Shown here piece after piece: positions 7,715-15,040 of a stretch of 26,127 bases of DNA (the stretch's first letter is position 1; each line of letters starts with the position of its first letter). Position numbers and translations under genes: made by a program. Below the pieces are notes generated by a model. It did not search any database. It worked only from the letters and a program-made list of their open reading frames with translations, and was not told the DNA's origin. The stretch covers positions 1-26,127 of the forward strand of contig DAOVRZ010000087.1 in the NCBI GenBank assembly GCA_030627905.1. The letters are read 5' to 3'. This DNA is from JAGMES01 sp023128035 (GTDB taxonomy: Bacteria; Bacillota; Halanaerobiia; DY22613).

Positions 7715-8530
7715 ATGAGCTTAAAAAAAATTATTGAGAGTGTGAATTATCTTAAAGAACAGATCCCTTTTGAACCTGAAATTGGTATGATTCTTGGTTC
7801 GGGGTTAGGTGTCTTAGCTCAAGAAGTAGAAAATCCTACGGTAATTCCTTATGAAAAAATACCTAATTTTCCTATTTCTACAGTAGAAGGTCATGCTGGA
7901 AATTTGGTTTTTGGAATGTTGGAAGGCAAACGAGTTGTGATTATGCAGGGACGCTTTCATTTCTATGAAGGATATTCAATGGCTGAAGTTACCCATCCGG
8001 TTCGAGTTTTGAAAATGTTAGGAATTGAAAATTTAATTGTTACTAATGCTGCTGGTGGCGTTAATGAAAATTTTCAAGCAGGAGATTTAATGTTCATTCA
8101 GGATCATATAAATCTTATGGGTAAAAATCCTTTGATGGGTAAAAACTTTGAAGAATTTGGACCACGTTTTCCTGATATGAGCTACGCATATAATCCAGAA
8201 TTGATTAATTTGGGAAAAGAAGTTGCTAAAAAGTTAGAAATTAAAACTCAAGAAGGGGTATATGTTGCTGTAACTGGTCCAAGTTATGAGACACCTGCTG
8301 AGATTAAAGCTTTTCGTGTATTAGGAGCAGATGCTGTTGGTATGTCTACTGCACCAGAAGTAATAGTAGCCAATCATATGGGAATTCGAGTGTTGGGAAT
8401 CTCTTGCATTACGAATATGGCTGCTGGTGTATTACCTCAACCGCTTGTTCATAGTGAAGTAATGGAAACTGCAGAAAAGGTGAAACCTTTATTTATAAGT
8501 TTGGTGCGCGGGATTGTAAAGGGGGTTTAG
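7715..8530 (+). CDS. punA: Purine-nucleoside phosphorylase (trimeric type)
   Basis: It splits (deoxy)inosine and (deoxy)guanosine with phosphate into free base and (deoxy)ribose-1-phosphate. The 271-residue length and motifs are those of the low-molecular-weight, trimeric PNP family: phosphate-binding 'GSGLG' (28-32), His60 in 'VEGHAGN', 'GRFHFYEGY' (79-87), 'TNAAGGVN', 'VAVTGPSYETPAE' and the specificity segment 'CITNMAAGVLPQPL' near the C-terminus. GAGGTGAT lies 5 bases before the ATG. It is followed after 4 bases by pdp, so the two are surely co-transcribed. The gene could equally be called pupG by Bacillus naming. Together with Pdp it feeds deoxyribose-1-P to DeoB. Confidence 0.95.
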   Translation: MSLKKIIESVNYLKEQIPFEPEIGMILGSGLGVLAQEVENPTVIPYEKIPNFPISTVEGHAGNLVFGMLEGKRVVIMQGRFHFYEGYSMAEVTHPVRVLKMLGIENLIVTNAAGGVNENFQAGDLMFIQDHINLMGKNPLMGKNFEEFGPRFPDMSYAYNPELINLGKEVAKKLEIKTQEGVYVAVTGPSYETPAEIKAFRVLGADAVGMSTAPEVIVANHMGIRVLGISCITNMAAGVLPQPLVHSEVMETAEKVKPLFISLVRGIVKGV

Positions 8531-8534
8531 TTCT

Positions 8535-9842
8535 ATGAGAGCAGTAGATATAATTTTAAAGAAAAGAGATGGAAAAGAGCTAACAACCGAAGAGATTCAA
8601 TTTATTGTTAATGGATACTCTACTCAGGAAATTCCTGAGTATCAAATGTCCGCTTTAGCTATGGCTATTTACTTTAATGGAATGACTAGTAGAGAGACTG
8701 CTGATTTAACAATGGGTATGATTCATTCGGGAGATCAAATTGATTTAAGTAGTATAAAAGGGATTAAGGTTGATAAGCACAGCACTGGAGGAGTCGGTGA
8801 TACGACAACTCTGGTGTTGGCTCCTCTAGTTGCTTCTTGTGGGGCGCCAGTTGCTAAGATGTCTGGGCGTGGGCTGGGGCATACTGGTGGTACTCTTGAT
8901 AAATTAGAATCTATTGAAGGTTTTAGAATTTCTTTGAGTACAGAAGAGTTTATTCGTAATGTAAATGATATAGGAGTTGCTGTTGTTAGTCAGACCGGAA
9001 ATTTGGTACCCGCTGATAAGGCACTTTATGGGCTTCGAGATGTGACTGGGACTGTGGATAGTATTCCTTTAATTGCAAGTAGTATTATGAGTAAAAAGCT
9101 TGCAGTGGGTACTGATGGCATTGTTTTAGATGTGAAAATCGGTTCCGGAGCTTTTATGAAGACTTATGAGGATGCAAAGACGCTGGCCCAGGAGATGGTA
9201 GATTTAGGGAAACATTTAAATCGTGAGACCGTGGCAGTATTGACAGATATGGATCAACCATTAGGGTTTGCTGTAGGAAATGCTTTAGAAGTAAAAGAAG
9301 CTATTGATACCCTCAAGGGAAATGGGCCAAGAGACTTATACGAGTTATGCATGACACTAGGTTCTTATATGTTAATTATTGCGAAAGTATGTACAACTCC
9401 TGAAGAGGCAAGAGAAAAATTAGAAGATTCCATTCGGAGTGGGAAAGCTTTAGAAAAATTAAAAGAATTTATTGCTGTTCAGGGTGGAAATATTGATATG
9501 ATTGACCATCCAGATAGATTACCTAAAGCCAGTCGCATTGTAGAGCTGAAAGCTGAATCCTCTGGTTATGTTCAACGGATTGTAGCTATTGACGTAGGTT
9601 GTAGTGCAATGTTACTTGGTGCTGGACGTGAAACAAAAGCATCTGAAATCGATCATGCCGTTGGAGTAGTATTGAAAAAGAAGGTTAGCGATTATGTAGA
9701 AAAAGGCGAAACCTTGGCACAACTACATGTGAATAATGAGCATTCTCTTGAAGAGGCTATTCAATTATTGAAAGAATCATTTACTATAGGAACAGAAAAA
9801 CTAGAAAATTCTCGATTGATTTATGAGATTGTTCATAAGTAA
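8535..9842 (+). CDS. pdp: Pyrimidine-nucleoside phosphorylase
   Basis: It phosphorolyses thymidine, deoxyuridine and uridine to the base and (deoxy)ribose-1-phosphate. The 435-residue length and the phosphate-binding signature 'KHSTGGVGDTTT' (from residue 81) fit the thymidine/pyrimidine phosphorylase family. 'KMSGRGLGHTGGTLDKLE' follows, then a C-terminal domain with 'AVGVVLKKKVSDYVEKGE'. It is the last gene of the deoB-punA-pdp operon. In Bacillus, pdp sits with deoC and a nucleoside transporter; here deoC is instead in the BMC operon 13 kb downstream and no transporter is visible. DeoA is an alternative name if the enzyme is specific for deoxynucleosides; the sequence does not settle that. 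Confidence 0.94.
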   Translation: MRAVDIILKKRDGKELTTEEIQFIVNGYSTQEIPEYQMSALAMAIYFNGMTSRETADLTMGMIHSGDQIDLSSIKGIKVDKHSTGGVGDTTTLVLAPLVASCGAPVAKMSGRGLGHTGGTLDKLESIEGFRISLSTEEFIRNVNDIGVAVVSQTGNLVPADKALYGLRDVTGTVDSIPLIASSIMSKKLAVGTDGIVLDVKIGSGAFMKTYEDAKTLAQEMVDLGKHLNRETVAVLTDMDQPLGFAVGNALEVKEAIDTLKGNGPRDLYELCMTLGSYMLIIAKVCTTPEEAREKLEDSIRSGKALEKLKEFIAVQGGNIDMIDHPDRLPKASRIVELKAESSGYVQRIVAIDVGCSAMLLGAGRETKASEIDHAVGVVLKKKVSDYVEKGETLAQLHVNNEHSLEEAIQLLKESFTIGTEKLENSRLIYEIVHK

Positions 9843-9870
9843 AACATAATTTTCGTAGGTTAGTGGAAAG

Positions 9871-10042
9871 TCTCGTTTAATGGCATATATAGAAAAAAAG
9901 CTCCTTAAAAAAGTCAGCTCTGCGTAGCTATACATTTTAAAGAAAGTTTAGTTAAGTGCTAAAATTTTCTGTTGTTAGTTAATTATTATCTGTCGATCTG
10001 ACTTAGGCGTCGCTTTTTTTCTATATATGCCATTAAACGAGA
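9871..10042. repeat. 172-bp element bounded by a perfect 31-bp inverted repeat
   Basis: The 31 bases at 9871-9901 are the exact reverse complement of 10012-10042. Arms begin TCTCGTTTAATGGC and include a seven-A run. Pairing continues imperfectly inward (AAGTCAG at 9911-9917 with CTGACTT at 9998-10004) and outward (ATTTTCGT 9849-9856 with ACGAAAAT 10062-10069). The roughly 110-base interior has no ORF. It lies between the convergent pdp and ferritin-like genes. It may be a MITE-like non-autonomous element or a long structured 3' UTR that ends both transcripts; no clear target-site duplication is seen. Confidence 0.75.
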
Positions 10043-10115
10043 TTTTGCATTTAACGAGTGGACGAAAATCTTCTTTTCAAATTTCGGAAGTTGTATTGTA
10101 TGCTGTAAGTTGAAG

Positions 10116-10135
10116 CAAAAACATAGTGACTATGT
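10116..10135 (-). terminator. Terminator of the ferritin-like gene (minus strand)
   Basis: Read on the minus strand, ACATAGT-C-ACTATGT (10135-10121) forms a perfect 7-bp hairpin with a one-base centre, closing into a T-run (10121-10117). It lies about 7 bases beyond the stop codon. The stem is AT-rich, so efficiency is uncertain. Confidence 0.5.
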
Positions 10136-10141
10136 AATAGC

Positions 10142-10588
10142 CTATACGTTTTTGGTGAAAAGATAATTGAATTTGCTTGCATGTTTTAATTCATCTGTGA
10201 TGATTTCAAAAAGTATGTCTCTATGTTTTAATGTTTTTAGACCAAAGTAAATTTGTCTATATTTCTCTACAGCACCTAATTCGCCAAAAAGAGCTTGTTC
10301 AATCCCGTCAAGATAATTTTTAGTTTTTTTATACTCCTCTTTTTCTGGGAGTGGTTTAGGATAGCAACCAGTGATCTCATAATAAATTTTTTTAAATAAA
10401 CGGAAATGTTTAATTTCATCATCTCTTATAGAGGTGATGATTTTTTTTTCTTTGGAGTTTGGGGCTTCATTTATTAAGTATTCGTAAAATTTTCTGTCTT
10501 TTGCTTCATCGGCGACTGCCTCGCGAATTAACTCTAGAGATTTTATTAACCCAAGATCATACATATGTGGATAAGGATAATAATTCAT
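10142..10588 (-). CDS. Ferritin-like (rubrerythrin-type) diiron-domain protein
   Basis: This 148-residue four-helix protein carries the paired carboxylate motifs of the ferritin-like superfamily: Glu23 and Glu28 in 'EAVADEAKD', Asp57/Glu58 with His61 in 'RDDEIKH', Glu103 and Glu108 in 'GELGAVEKY', and Glu133 with His136 in 'TDELKH'. These fit a diiron centre as in rubrerythrins, but the rubredoxin domain is absent. The N-terminus is rich in Tyr and Pro (MNYYPYPHMY), a style seen in spore-coat-associated ferritin-like proteins; that link is speculative. The start is ATG 10588; a TTG one codon upstream (10591) is nearer the optimum from AAGGAGG (10606-10600), so either may be used. It is a single gene, convergent with pdp, probably with an oxidative-stress or spore-related role. 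Confidence 0.8.
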   Translation of the reverse strand: MNYYPYPHMYDLGLIKSLELIREAVADEAKDRKFYEYLINEAPNSKEKKIITSIRDDEIKHFRLFKKIYYEITGCYPKPLPEKEEYKKTKNYLDGIEQALFGELGAVEKYRQIYFGLKTLKHRDILFEIITDELKHASKFNYLFTKNV

Positions 10589-10692
10589 CAATCAAGTAAC
10601 CTCCTTTTTGTGTATTCTTATATAATAATATTTTTTTGATTAGAGAAATGTGCTTTGAAGTGATAAAAAATTGATATATTTGCTGAAAATAG

Positions 10693-10722
10693 TTGCACAG
10701 ACCTGTATAAAGATGTTAAAAT
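10693..10722 (+). promoter_or_regulatory. Candidate sigma-A promoter of the PfkB-family kinase
   Basis: TTGCAC (10693-10698), an 18-base spacer and TAAAAT (10717-10722, 5 of 6) precede the kinase by about 78 bases. Just downstream, 10736-10749 reads TGAACAAGTATAAA, which shares its first seven bases with the palindrome before the DeoR-type gene (14883-14896). Confidence 0.4.
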
Positions 10723-10799
10723 ATTAATGTAGAGTTGAACAAGTATAAAAATAGTATTAAATACATAATAATACACTCGAAAATCTAAGGGGGAGTTTG

Positions 10800-11726
10800 A
10801 TGAAAAATACTATAAGTGTGATTGGAGCTGTTTTTGTTGATATCAAGGGAATGTCCTTTGGTGCAGTGAATAAGGATGCCCGCAATTTGGGTAAAGTTAT
10901 CCGCTCCCATGGAGGATCAACCAGAAATGTTGCTGAAGATTTGAATATGATGGGTATGGACTGTACTTATATTTCAACAGTGAATGATGACCAATTGGGA
11001 GGAGAAGTAATTCAAAGATTAAAAAATGTTGGAATTAATACTGAATATTTAAAACCTTGTCCAGAAGGAATGGGACTTTGGTTGGCTGTTATTGATAATG
11101 AAGGAAATTTGATCTCTTCGATTTCTCAATTACCAGATTTGCATCAGTTGGAAAGTTTAGTGATGGAAAAAATAAAAGAAGTTGTACAGAAGTCCCGAGG
11201 CATTGGTTTAGATTTGGATTTAACTTTACCAATAGCTAATAAAGTAATCGAAACCTGTAAAAAACATAGCGTACCTTTATACGGAATGGTTGGAAATTTG
11301 GATATAATTAGTCATTATCCTGATGTTTTAAAGGGACTGGATTGCTTTGTTTGTAATAAAGAAGAGGCTGAACTTTTTTTACATCAAAAAATAAATGATC
11401 TTAATGATGCTAAAGAAGCTGTGATGAGAATGGCTTTATTAGGGAGTCAGTCAGTTATTATTACCTTGGACAAGCAGGGATGTGTTTACTTTGATTCAAA
11501 AACCAAAGAACATGGTCATTACCCAACACCACCTGTAACCGTTGTTGATAGTACTGGTGCGGGCGATGGTTTCTTCGCTGGTGTTGTTTATGAATTGGTT
11601 CAGGGAAATAATATAAGAAAAGCTGTGGCTACAGGAACTCAGATTGCCACCAGAGTGATTCAGATTAAAGAGAATAATCTGGTAGAAAAAATTGAAATTG
11701 AGGAGCTAGTTGATCATTTAGCATAA
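10800..11726 (+). CDS. PfkB-family carbohydrate/nucleoside kinase (pseudouridine-kinase-like)
   Basis: This is a ribokinase/PfkB-fold kinase of 308 residues. The N-terminal substrate signature 'HGGSTRNVAEDLNMMG' and the C-terminal anion-hole motif 'DSTGAGDGFFAG' (Asp250 to Asp256, Asp256 being the catalytic base) are intact. The N-terminus (VIGAVFVDIKG, then NLGKVIRSHGGSTRNVA) resembles the pseudouridine kinase PsuK more than ribokinase or PfkB proper, from remembered similarity. Pseudouridine kinase usually lies beside a PsuG glycosidase, which is not present here, so the substrate is uncertain; another nucleoside or sugar is possible. The ATG at 10800 follows AAGGGGGAG closely. It stands alone, with nucleoside genes upstream and a sporulation gene downstream. 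Confidence 0.8.
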   Translation: MKNTISVIGAVFVDIKGMSFGAVNKDARNLGKVIRSHGGSTRNVAEDLNMMGMDCTYISTVNDDQLGGEVIQRLKNVGINTEYLKPCPEGMGLWLAVIDNEGNLISSISQLPDLHQLESLVMEKIKEVVQKSRGIGLDLDLTLPIANKVIETCKKHSVPLYGMVGNLDIISHYPDVLKGLDCFVCNKEEAELFLHQKINDLNDAKEAVMRMALLGSQSVIITLDKQGCVYFDSKTKEHGHYPTPPVTVVDSTGAGDGFFAGVVYELVQGNNIRKAVATGTQIATRVIQIKENNLVEKIEIEELVDHLA

Positions 11727-11815
11727 TAAAATATTTTTCCTTCTTTTACCAAACATATTCTATACTAAAAATAAATAAGCATTAATATAGAATGTCTGGT
11801 GAAGGAGGGAGTAGC

Positions 11816-13033
11816 ATGACAGGTGTTAGATATTTTCATCCCGTTCGTCGGGTGATGAATGAACGTATGAGGGTAATTCTTTTTATTGTATTTATCTCAA
11901 TAATAATTATGAGTCTTCCTGTCCAGGCAGACCAACCTAATTTCAATTTTCAATCAAAATCAGCCATATTAATGGAAGTTACTACTGGAGAAATAATATT
12001 TGAGAAAAATTTAAATGAAAAATTACCCCCAGCCAGTATAACTAAGATTATGAGTTTGTTATTAATAATGGAGGCTTTGGATGACGGGAGGGCAAATCTT
12101 AGTGACGTAGTTCGAACGAGTGAGAATGCTATGAAGATGGGTGGTTCTCAGATTTATCTAGAAGTAGGAGAAGAGATGACTTTAGAAGATTTGATCAAAT
12201 CTATTGCAATTGCTTCTGCAAACGATAGCTGTGTGGCAGTTGCTGAGTATCTATATGGTACTGAAGAGGCATTTGTTAAAAAGATGAATGACCGAGCAAA
12301 AGAATTGGGGCTAATAAATACTTTTTTTTATAATACCAATGGTCTTCCACCAAGTGATTCAGAAATTCAAGGTAATTATACTTCTGCAAAAGATGTAGCA
12401 ATCATGTCTAGAGAGTTACTCAAGCATACTGAAATACTTAAATGGACTTCAATTTGGATAGATTATGTGAGAAATGGAAAGTTTATTCTTACTAATACTA
12501 ACAAATTGGTGCGACACTATGAAGGAGTAGATGGTTTAAAAACTGGATACACTAGCAAAGCTAAGTTTTGTTTATCAGCTACTGGTCAAAGAAATGGTCT
12601 TAGATTTATTAGTATTGTAATGGGGGCGCCAACTTCGATTGTTCGATTTAATGAGATCAGTACGATGTTGAATTATGGTTTTAATGTTTTTACAGCCAAA
12701 GAAATAGTTAAAAAAGATCAAGTTGTGCAAAATGTTAGGGTTTCTCGTGGAAAAGTAGAAGAGGTTGAAGTTATTGCAGAATTTGATTTTAATGTACCGA
12801 TGAGAAAGGGATCAAAAGAGGAAATTAGTACAGAAATAATTTTTAATGATAAAATTATTGCCCCTATTGAGGCTGGAGAAGTTTTGGGAGAAATGATTGT
12901 AAAGAAAAATGGTGTTGAAGTGGGAAGAGTTCCTTTGAAAGCTAAAGAACCTGTGGAACGGGGATCTATTTTTAGAATAATATTACAAATGCTAAAAAAT
13001 ATTTTTAGAAGTTTAGTGAATTTGTTTAGATAA
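11816..13033 (+). CDS. dacF: D-alanyl-D-alanine carboxypeptidase, DacF type
   Basis: It trims the terminal D-Ala of peptidoglycan stem peptides outside the membrane (penicillin-binding protein 5/6 class, S11). The N-terminus has a signal peptide (residues about 18-39, ending VQA). The three active-site motifs are complete: Ser74-x-x-Lys77 in 'PASITKIM', Ser134-Ala-Asn136 in 'SANDS', and Lys242-Thr-Gly in 'LKTGYT'. A beta-rich C-terminal domain and a basic amphipathic tail (IFRIILQMLKNIFRSLVNLFR region) follow, typical for membrane anchoring. The start is ATG 11816, placed after GAAGGAGGG (11801-11809); the frame opens 8 codons earlier. Its place before spoIIAA-spoIIAB-sigF matches Bacillus dacF, whose product acts on forespore/cortex peptidoglycan. 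Confidence 0.92.
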   Translation: MTGVRYFHPVRRVMNERMRVILFIVFISIIIMSLPVQADQPNFNFQSKSAILMEVTTGEIIFEKNLNEKLPPASITKIMSLLLIMEALDDGRANLSDVVRTSENAMKMGGSQIYLEVGEEMTLEDLIKSIAIASANDSCVAVAEYLYGTEEAFVKKMNDRAKELGLINTFFYNTNGLPPSDSEIQGNYTSAKDVAIMSRELLKHTEILKWTSIWIDYVRNGKFILTNTNKLVRHYEGVDGLKTGYTSKAKFCLSATGQRNGLRFISIVMGAPTSIVRFNEISTMLNYGFNVFTAKEIVKKDQVVQNVRVSRGKVEEVEVIAEFDFNVPMRKGSKEEISTEIIFNDKIIAPIEAGEVLGEMIVKKNGVEVGRVPLKAKEPVERGSIFRIILQMLKNIFRSLVNLFR

Positions 13034-13040
13034 TAATACT

Positions 13041-13067
13041 GAGAGTCGACTATGACTCTCTTTTTTT
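13041..13067 (+). terminator. Rho-independent terminator after dacF
   Basis: GAGAGTC (13041-13047) and GACTCTC (13054-13060) form a perfect 7-bp stem with a 6-base loop, followed by seven T. It separates dacF from spoIIAA, so the sigma-F operon likely depends on its own promoter. Confidence 0.9.
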
Positions 13068-13088
13068 GTGTAAAAAAAAGTTAATTTT

Positions 13089-13117
13089 GAAGGATTTTTT
13101 TTATTAATAGAGAATTA
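13089..13117 (+). promoter_or_regulatory. Predicted sigma-H promoter of spoIIAA
   Basis: GAAGGATTT (13089-13097) matches the sigma-H -35 consensus RnAGGAwWW, and AGAGAATTA (13109-13117) matches the -10 RnnGAATww, with an 11-base spacer as expected. It lies 46 bases before the spoIIAA start. The spoIIA operon of Bacillus is known to use sigma-H, so position and motif agree. Confidence 0.75.
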
Positions 13118-13162
13118 TAAATATAAAGTGGCAAAAATTAGAAAGTTATAAGGAGGGGAATT

Positions 13163-13516
13163 ATGGATTTACGTTTTAAGAAGAAAAAAGAGACCCTAAT
13201 CGTATTTATTAAAGGGGAACTGGATTTACATACATCTAATAATTTGCGAAAGGGGATCGAAAATAAATTACAAGAAAATTCTTCTTTGAAGAATGTGATT
13301 TTGGATTTGAAAGGAATTAATTTTATTGATAGCTCAGGGCTAGGTGCAATTCTTGGATGTTATAAAAAAACTACACTGCGGGGTGGTAAACTATTTGCAG
13401 TTTCTGTGAGTCCACAGGTGAAGCGAATTTTTGAACTAGCAGGAATGTTATCAATTATTTCAGTACATGAAACCTTTGATGAAACTAAATTTAATTTTAC
13501 TAATTCAGGATATTAA
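13163..13516 (+). CDS. spoIIAA: Anti-sigma-F factor antagonist SpoIIAA
   Basis: This small STAS-domain protein (117 residues), when unphosphorylated, displaces sigma-F from SpoIIAB in the forespore. The phosphorylation site is Ser58 within 'FIDSSGLGAIL', at the same number as in Bacillus subtilis. The N-terminal strand 'LIVFIKGELDLHTSNNLR' is typical of the fold. AAGGAGGGG lies just before the ATG. It is the first gene of the three-gene operon, with an 18-base gap to the chosen spoIIAB start. A C-terminal extension after residue 105 (FDETKFNFTNSGY) is not conserved in my memory of the family. Confidence 0.95.
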   Translation: MDLRFKKKKETLIVFIKGELDLHTSNNLRKGIENKLQENSSLKNVILDLKGINFIDSSGLGAILGCYKKTTLRGGKLFAVSVSPQVKRIFELAGMLSIISVHETFDETKFNFTNSGY

Positions 13517-13534
13517 AAGGGGAGGGAAATGGAG

Positions 13535-13963
13535 ATGATAAAAAATAGAGCTCAAGTTGAGATGTTTAGTCTTAGTGAAAATATTGGATTTGCTCGGATG
13601 GCAGCGGCTACTTTTGCTGCTCAATTAGAGTTTACTTTAGCAGAGATTGAAGAAATTAAAGTTGCAGTTTCAGAAGCAATTTCTAATTGTATTATTCATG
13701 GATATGAAAATCGTTCTAATGAAACTGTTGTATTAGATTTAGCTATTGAAGAAGAAAAACTAATCATTAGAGTAGAGGATTACGGTATTGGTATTGAAGA
13801 TATTGAAGTAGCTATGCAACCAAGTTTCACCACAAGTGAAGAACGGATGGGGTTGGGTATGGTTTTTATGAAATCTTTTATGAATGAACTAGAAGTGAAA
13901 TCTACGTTGAACCAGGGAACACAGATTAAGATGGTTAAAGTACCTGAAAATCGGAATGAGTGA
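13535..13963 (+). CDS. spoIIAB: Anti-sigma-F factor SpoIIAB (serine kinase)
   Basis: A GHKL-fold kinase that holds sigma-F inactive and phosphorylates SpoIIAA on serine. The N-box 'EAISNCIIHGYEN', the G1 box 'VEDYGIGIED' and the G2 box 'GLGMVFMKSFMN' are present in order, giving a complete ATP site. The length of about 142 residues is normal. The start is set at ATG 13535 because GGAGGG (13521-13526) precedes it by 8 bases; an in-frame ATG at 13529 is only 2 bases from it. The stop lies 10 bases before the favoured sigF start. Confidence 0.94.
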   Translation: MIKNRAQVEMFSLSENIGFARMAAATFAAQLEFTLAEIEEIKVAVSEAISNCIIHGYENRSNETVVLDLAIEEEKLIIRVEDYGIGIEDIEVAMQPSFTTSEERMGLGMVFMKSFMNELEVKSTLNQGTQIKMVKVPENRNE

Positions 13964-13973
13964 GGGATGTACA

Positions 13974-14750
13974 ATGGCTGACTATTGTCAGGAATTTAAA
14001 TATAATTCCCAGCATGAAGTTCTGAGTAATGATGAAACGCAAATGCTGATTGCTTTATCGCAAGAGGGAAATGAAGAAGCTAAAGAACGTTTAGTAGAAC
14101 ATAACCTGCGTTTGGTCATGAAGATTACCCATCGTTTTAAAAATGCAGGGTATGAAATGGAGGATCTTTTTCAGATTGGTACTATTGGATTGATTAAAGC
14201 AATCCGGGATTTTGATTTAAGTCGAAATTTCAGATTTTCTACATATGCAGTCCCAAGAATTATCGGGGAAATACGTCGTTTTTTAAGAGATGATGGTCCG
14301 ATTAAGGTGAGTCGGACATTAAAGGAAATAGCTAATCAAATTCACAAGTTTAAAGAACAGCATATTAAAGTTGAAGGAAGAGAACCCATCTTACAAGAGA
14401 TTAGTAAGGGATTGGGAATTGAACTTGAAGAAATTGTTAGTGCTATGGAAGCATGTCAAAATCCAACATCAATTTTTAGCCCTGTATATGCAAAAGAAGG
14501 GGATGAGATTCTTCTAGTAGATCAACTTAGCGAAAATAAGATAGGCTTTGTAGATCATGAGATTAATAGAATTGCTTTGCATGAAGTGCTCGCTAGATTG
14601 GATGAACGATCACGCCAGATTGTGCTTCTACGCTATTTTCAGGAAAAGACTCAAACGGAGATCGCTGAAATAATCGGTGTTTCTCAGGTTCATGTAAGTC
14701 GATTAGAAAAGAAAGTTTTGCAGATGATTAAGAGAATGTTAGTTTTATAA
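13974..14750 (+). CDS. sigF: RNA polymerase sigma-F factor
   Basis: This is the first forespore-specific sigma factor. Region 2 'LFQIGTIGLIKAIRDFDLS...FSTYAVPRIIGEI' (about residues 66-100), the region 3 segment 'IKVSRTLKEIANQI' and the region 4 helix-turn-helix 'KTQTEIAEIIGVSQVHVSRLEKK' are all complete. At about 258 residues it has the family length. The start is taken as ATG 13974 after GTGAGGGA; an in-frame ATG at 13956 would overlap spoIIAB by 8 bases and cannot be excluded. A strong terminator follows directly, so no spoVA-type gene is co-transcribed here. Confidence 0.95.
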   Translation: MADYCQEFKYNSQHEVLSNDETQMLIALSQEGNEEAKERLVEHNLRLVMKITHRFKNAGYEMEDLFQIGTIGLIKAIRDFDLSRNFRFSTYAVPRIIGEIRRFLRDDGPIKVSRTLKEIANQIHKFKEQHIKVEGREPILQEISKGLGIELEEIVSAMEACQNPTSIFSPVYAKEGDEILLVDQLSENKIGFVDHEINRIALHEVLARLDERSRQIVLLRYFQEKTQTEIAEIIGVSQVHVSRLEKKVLQMIKRMLVL

Positions 14751-14754
14751 ATAG

Positions 14755-14785
14755 GAAAAGTGCTCAAAACAGGGCACTTTTCTTG
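14755..14785 (+). terminator. Rho-independent terminator after sigF
   Basis: GAAAAGTGC (14755-14763) pairs with GCACTTTTC (14774-14782), a perfect 9-bp stem closed by a short loop, then TTG TTATTTAT. It ends the spoIIA operon. Confidence 0.88.
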
Positions 14786-14882
14786 TTATTTATATATTCT
14801 AATAATAAAAAAATTCAGAAAATTATGCAGGAAAAGGATAGATAAAGATGGAATATATAAAATAAACCTTTGCAAAATAGCC

Positions 14883-14896
14883 TGAACAAATGTTCA
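14883..14896. promoter_or_regulatory. Candidate operator of the DeoR/SorC-type regulator
   Basis: TGAACA-AA-TGTTCA is a perfect 6-bp-arm inverted repeat 145 bases before the regulator gene. The known Bacillus DeoR site is a palindrome built on ATTGAACAAAA, which this resembles strongly. It probably mediates autoregulation and perhaps control of the following BMC operon. The remaining leader (14900-15040) has further small hairpins (GTTGA-T-TCAAC at 15003-15013) but no clear promoter. Confidence 0.6.
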
Positions 14897-15040
14897 AAAA
14901 ACTTAGTAACTTTTCGGAAGGTTTAAGTATCTCAACTTTTATAAGCGGAGATAAATAAGTTCATGGAGAATGACTGTTGGTTGGAGTAAGACTCATTCAG
15001 AAGTTGATTCAACAGCTAAAGCAGATAATGAGGTGAAGTT

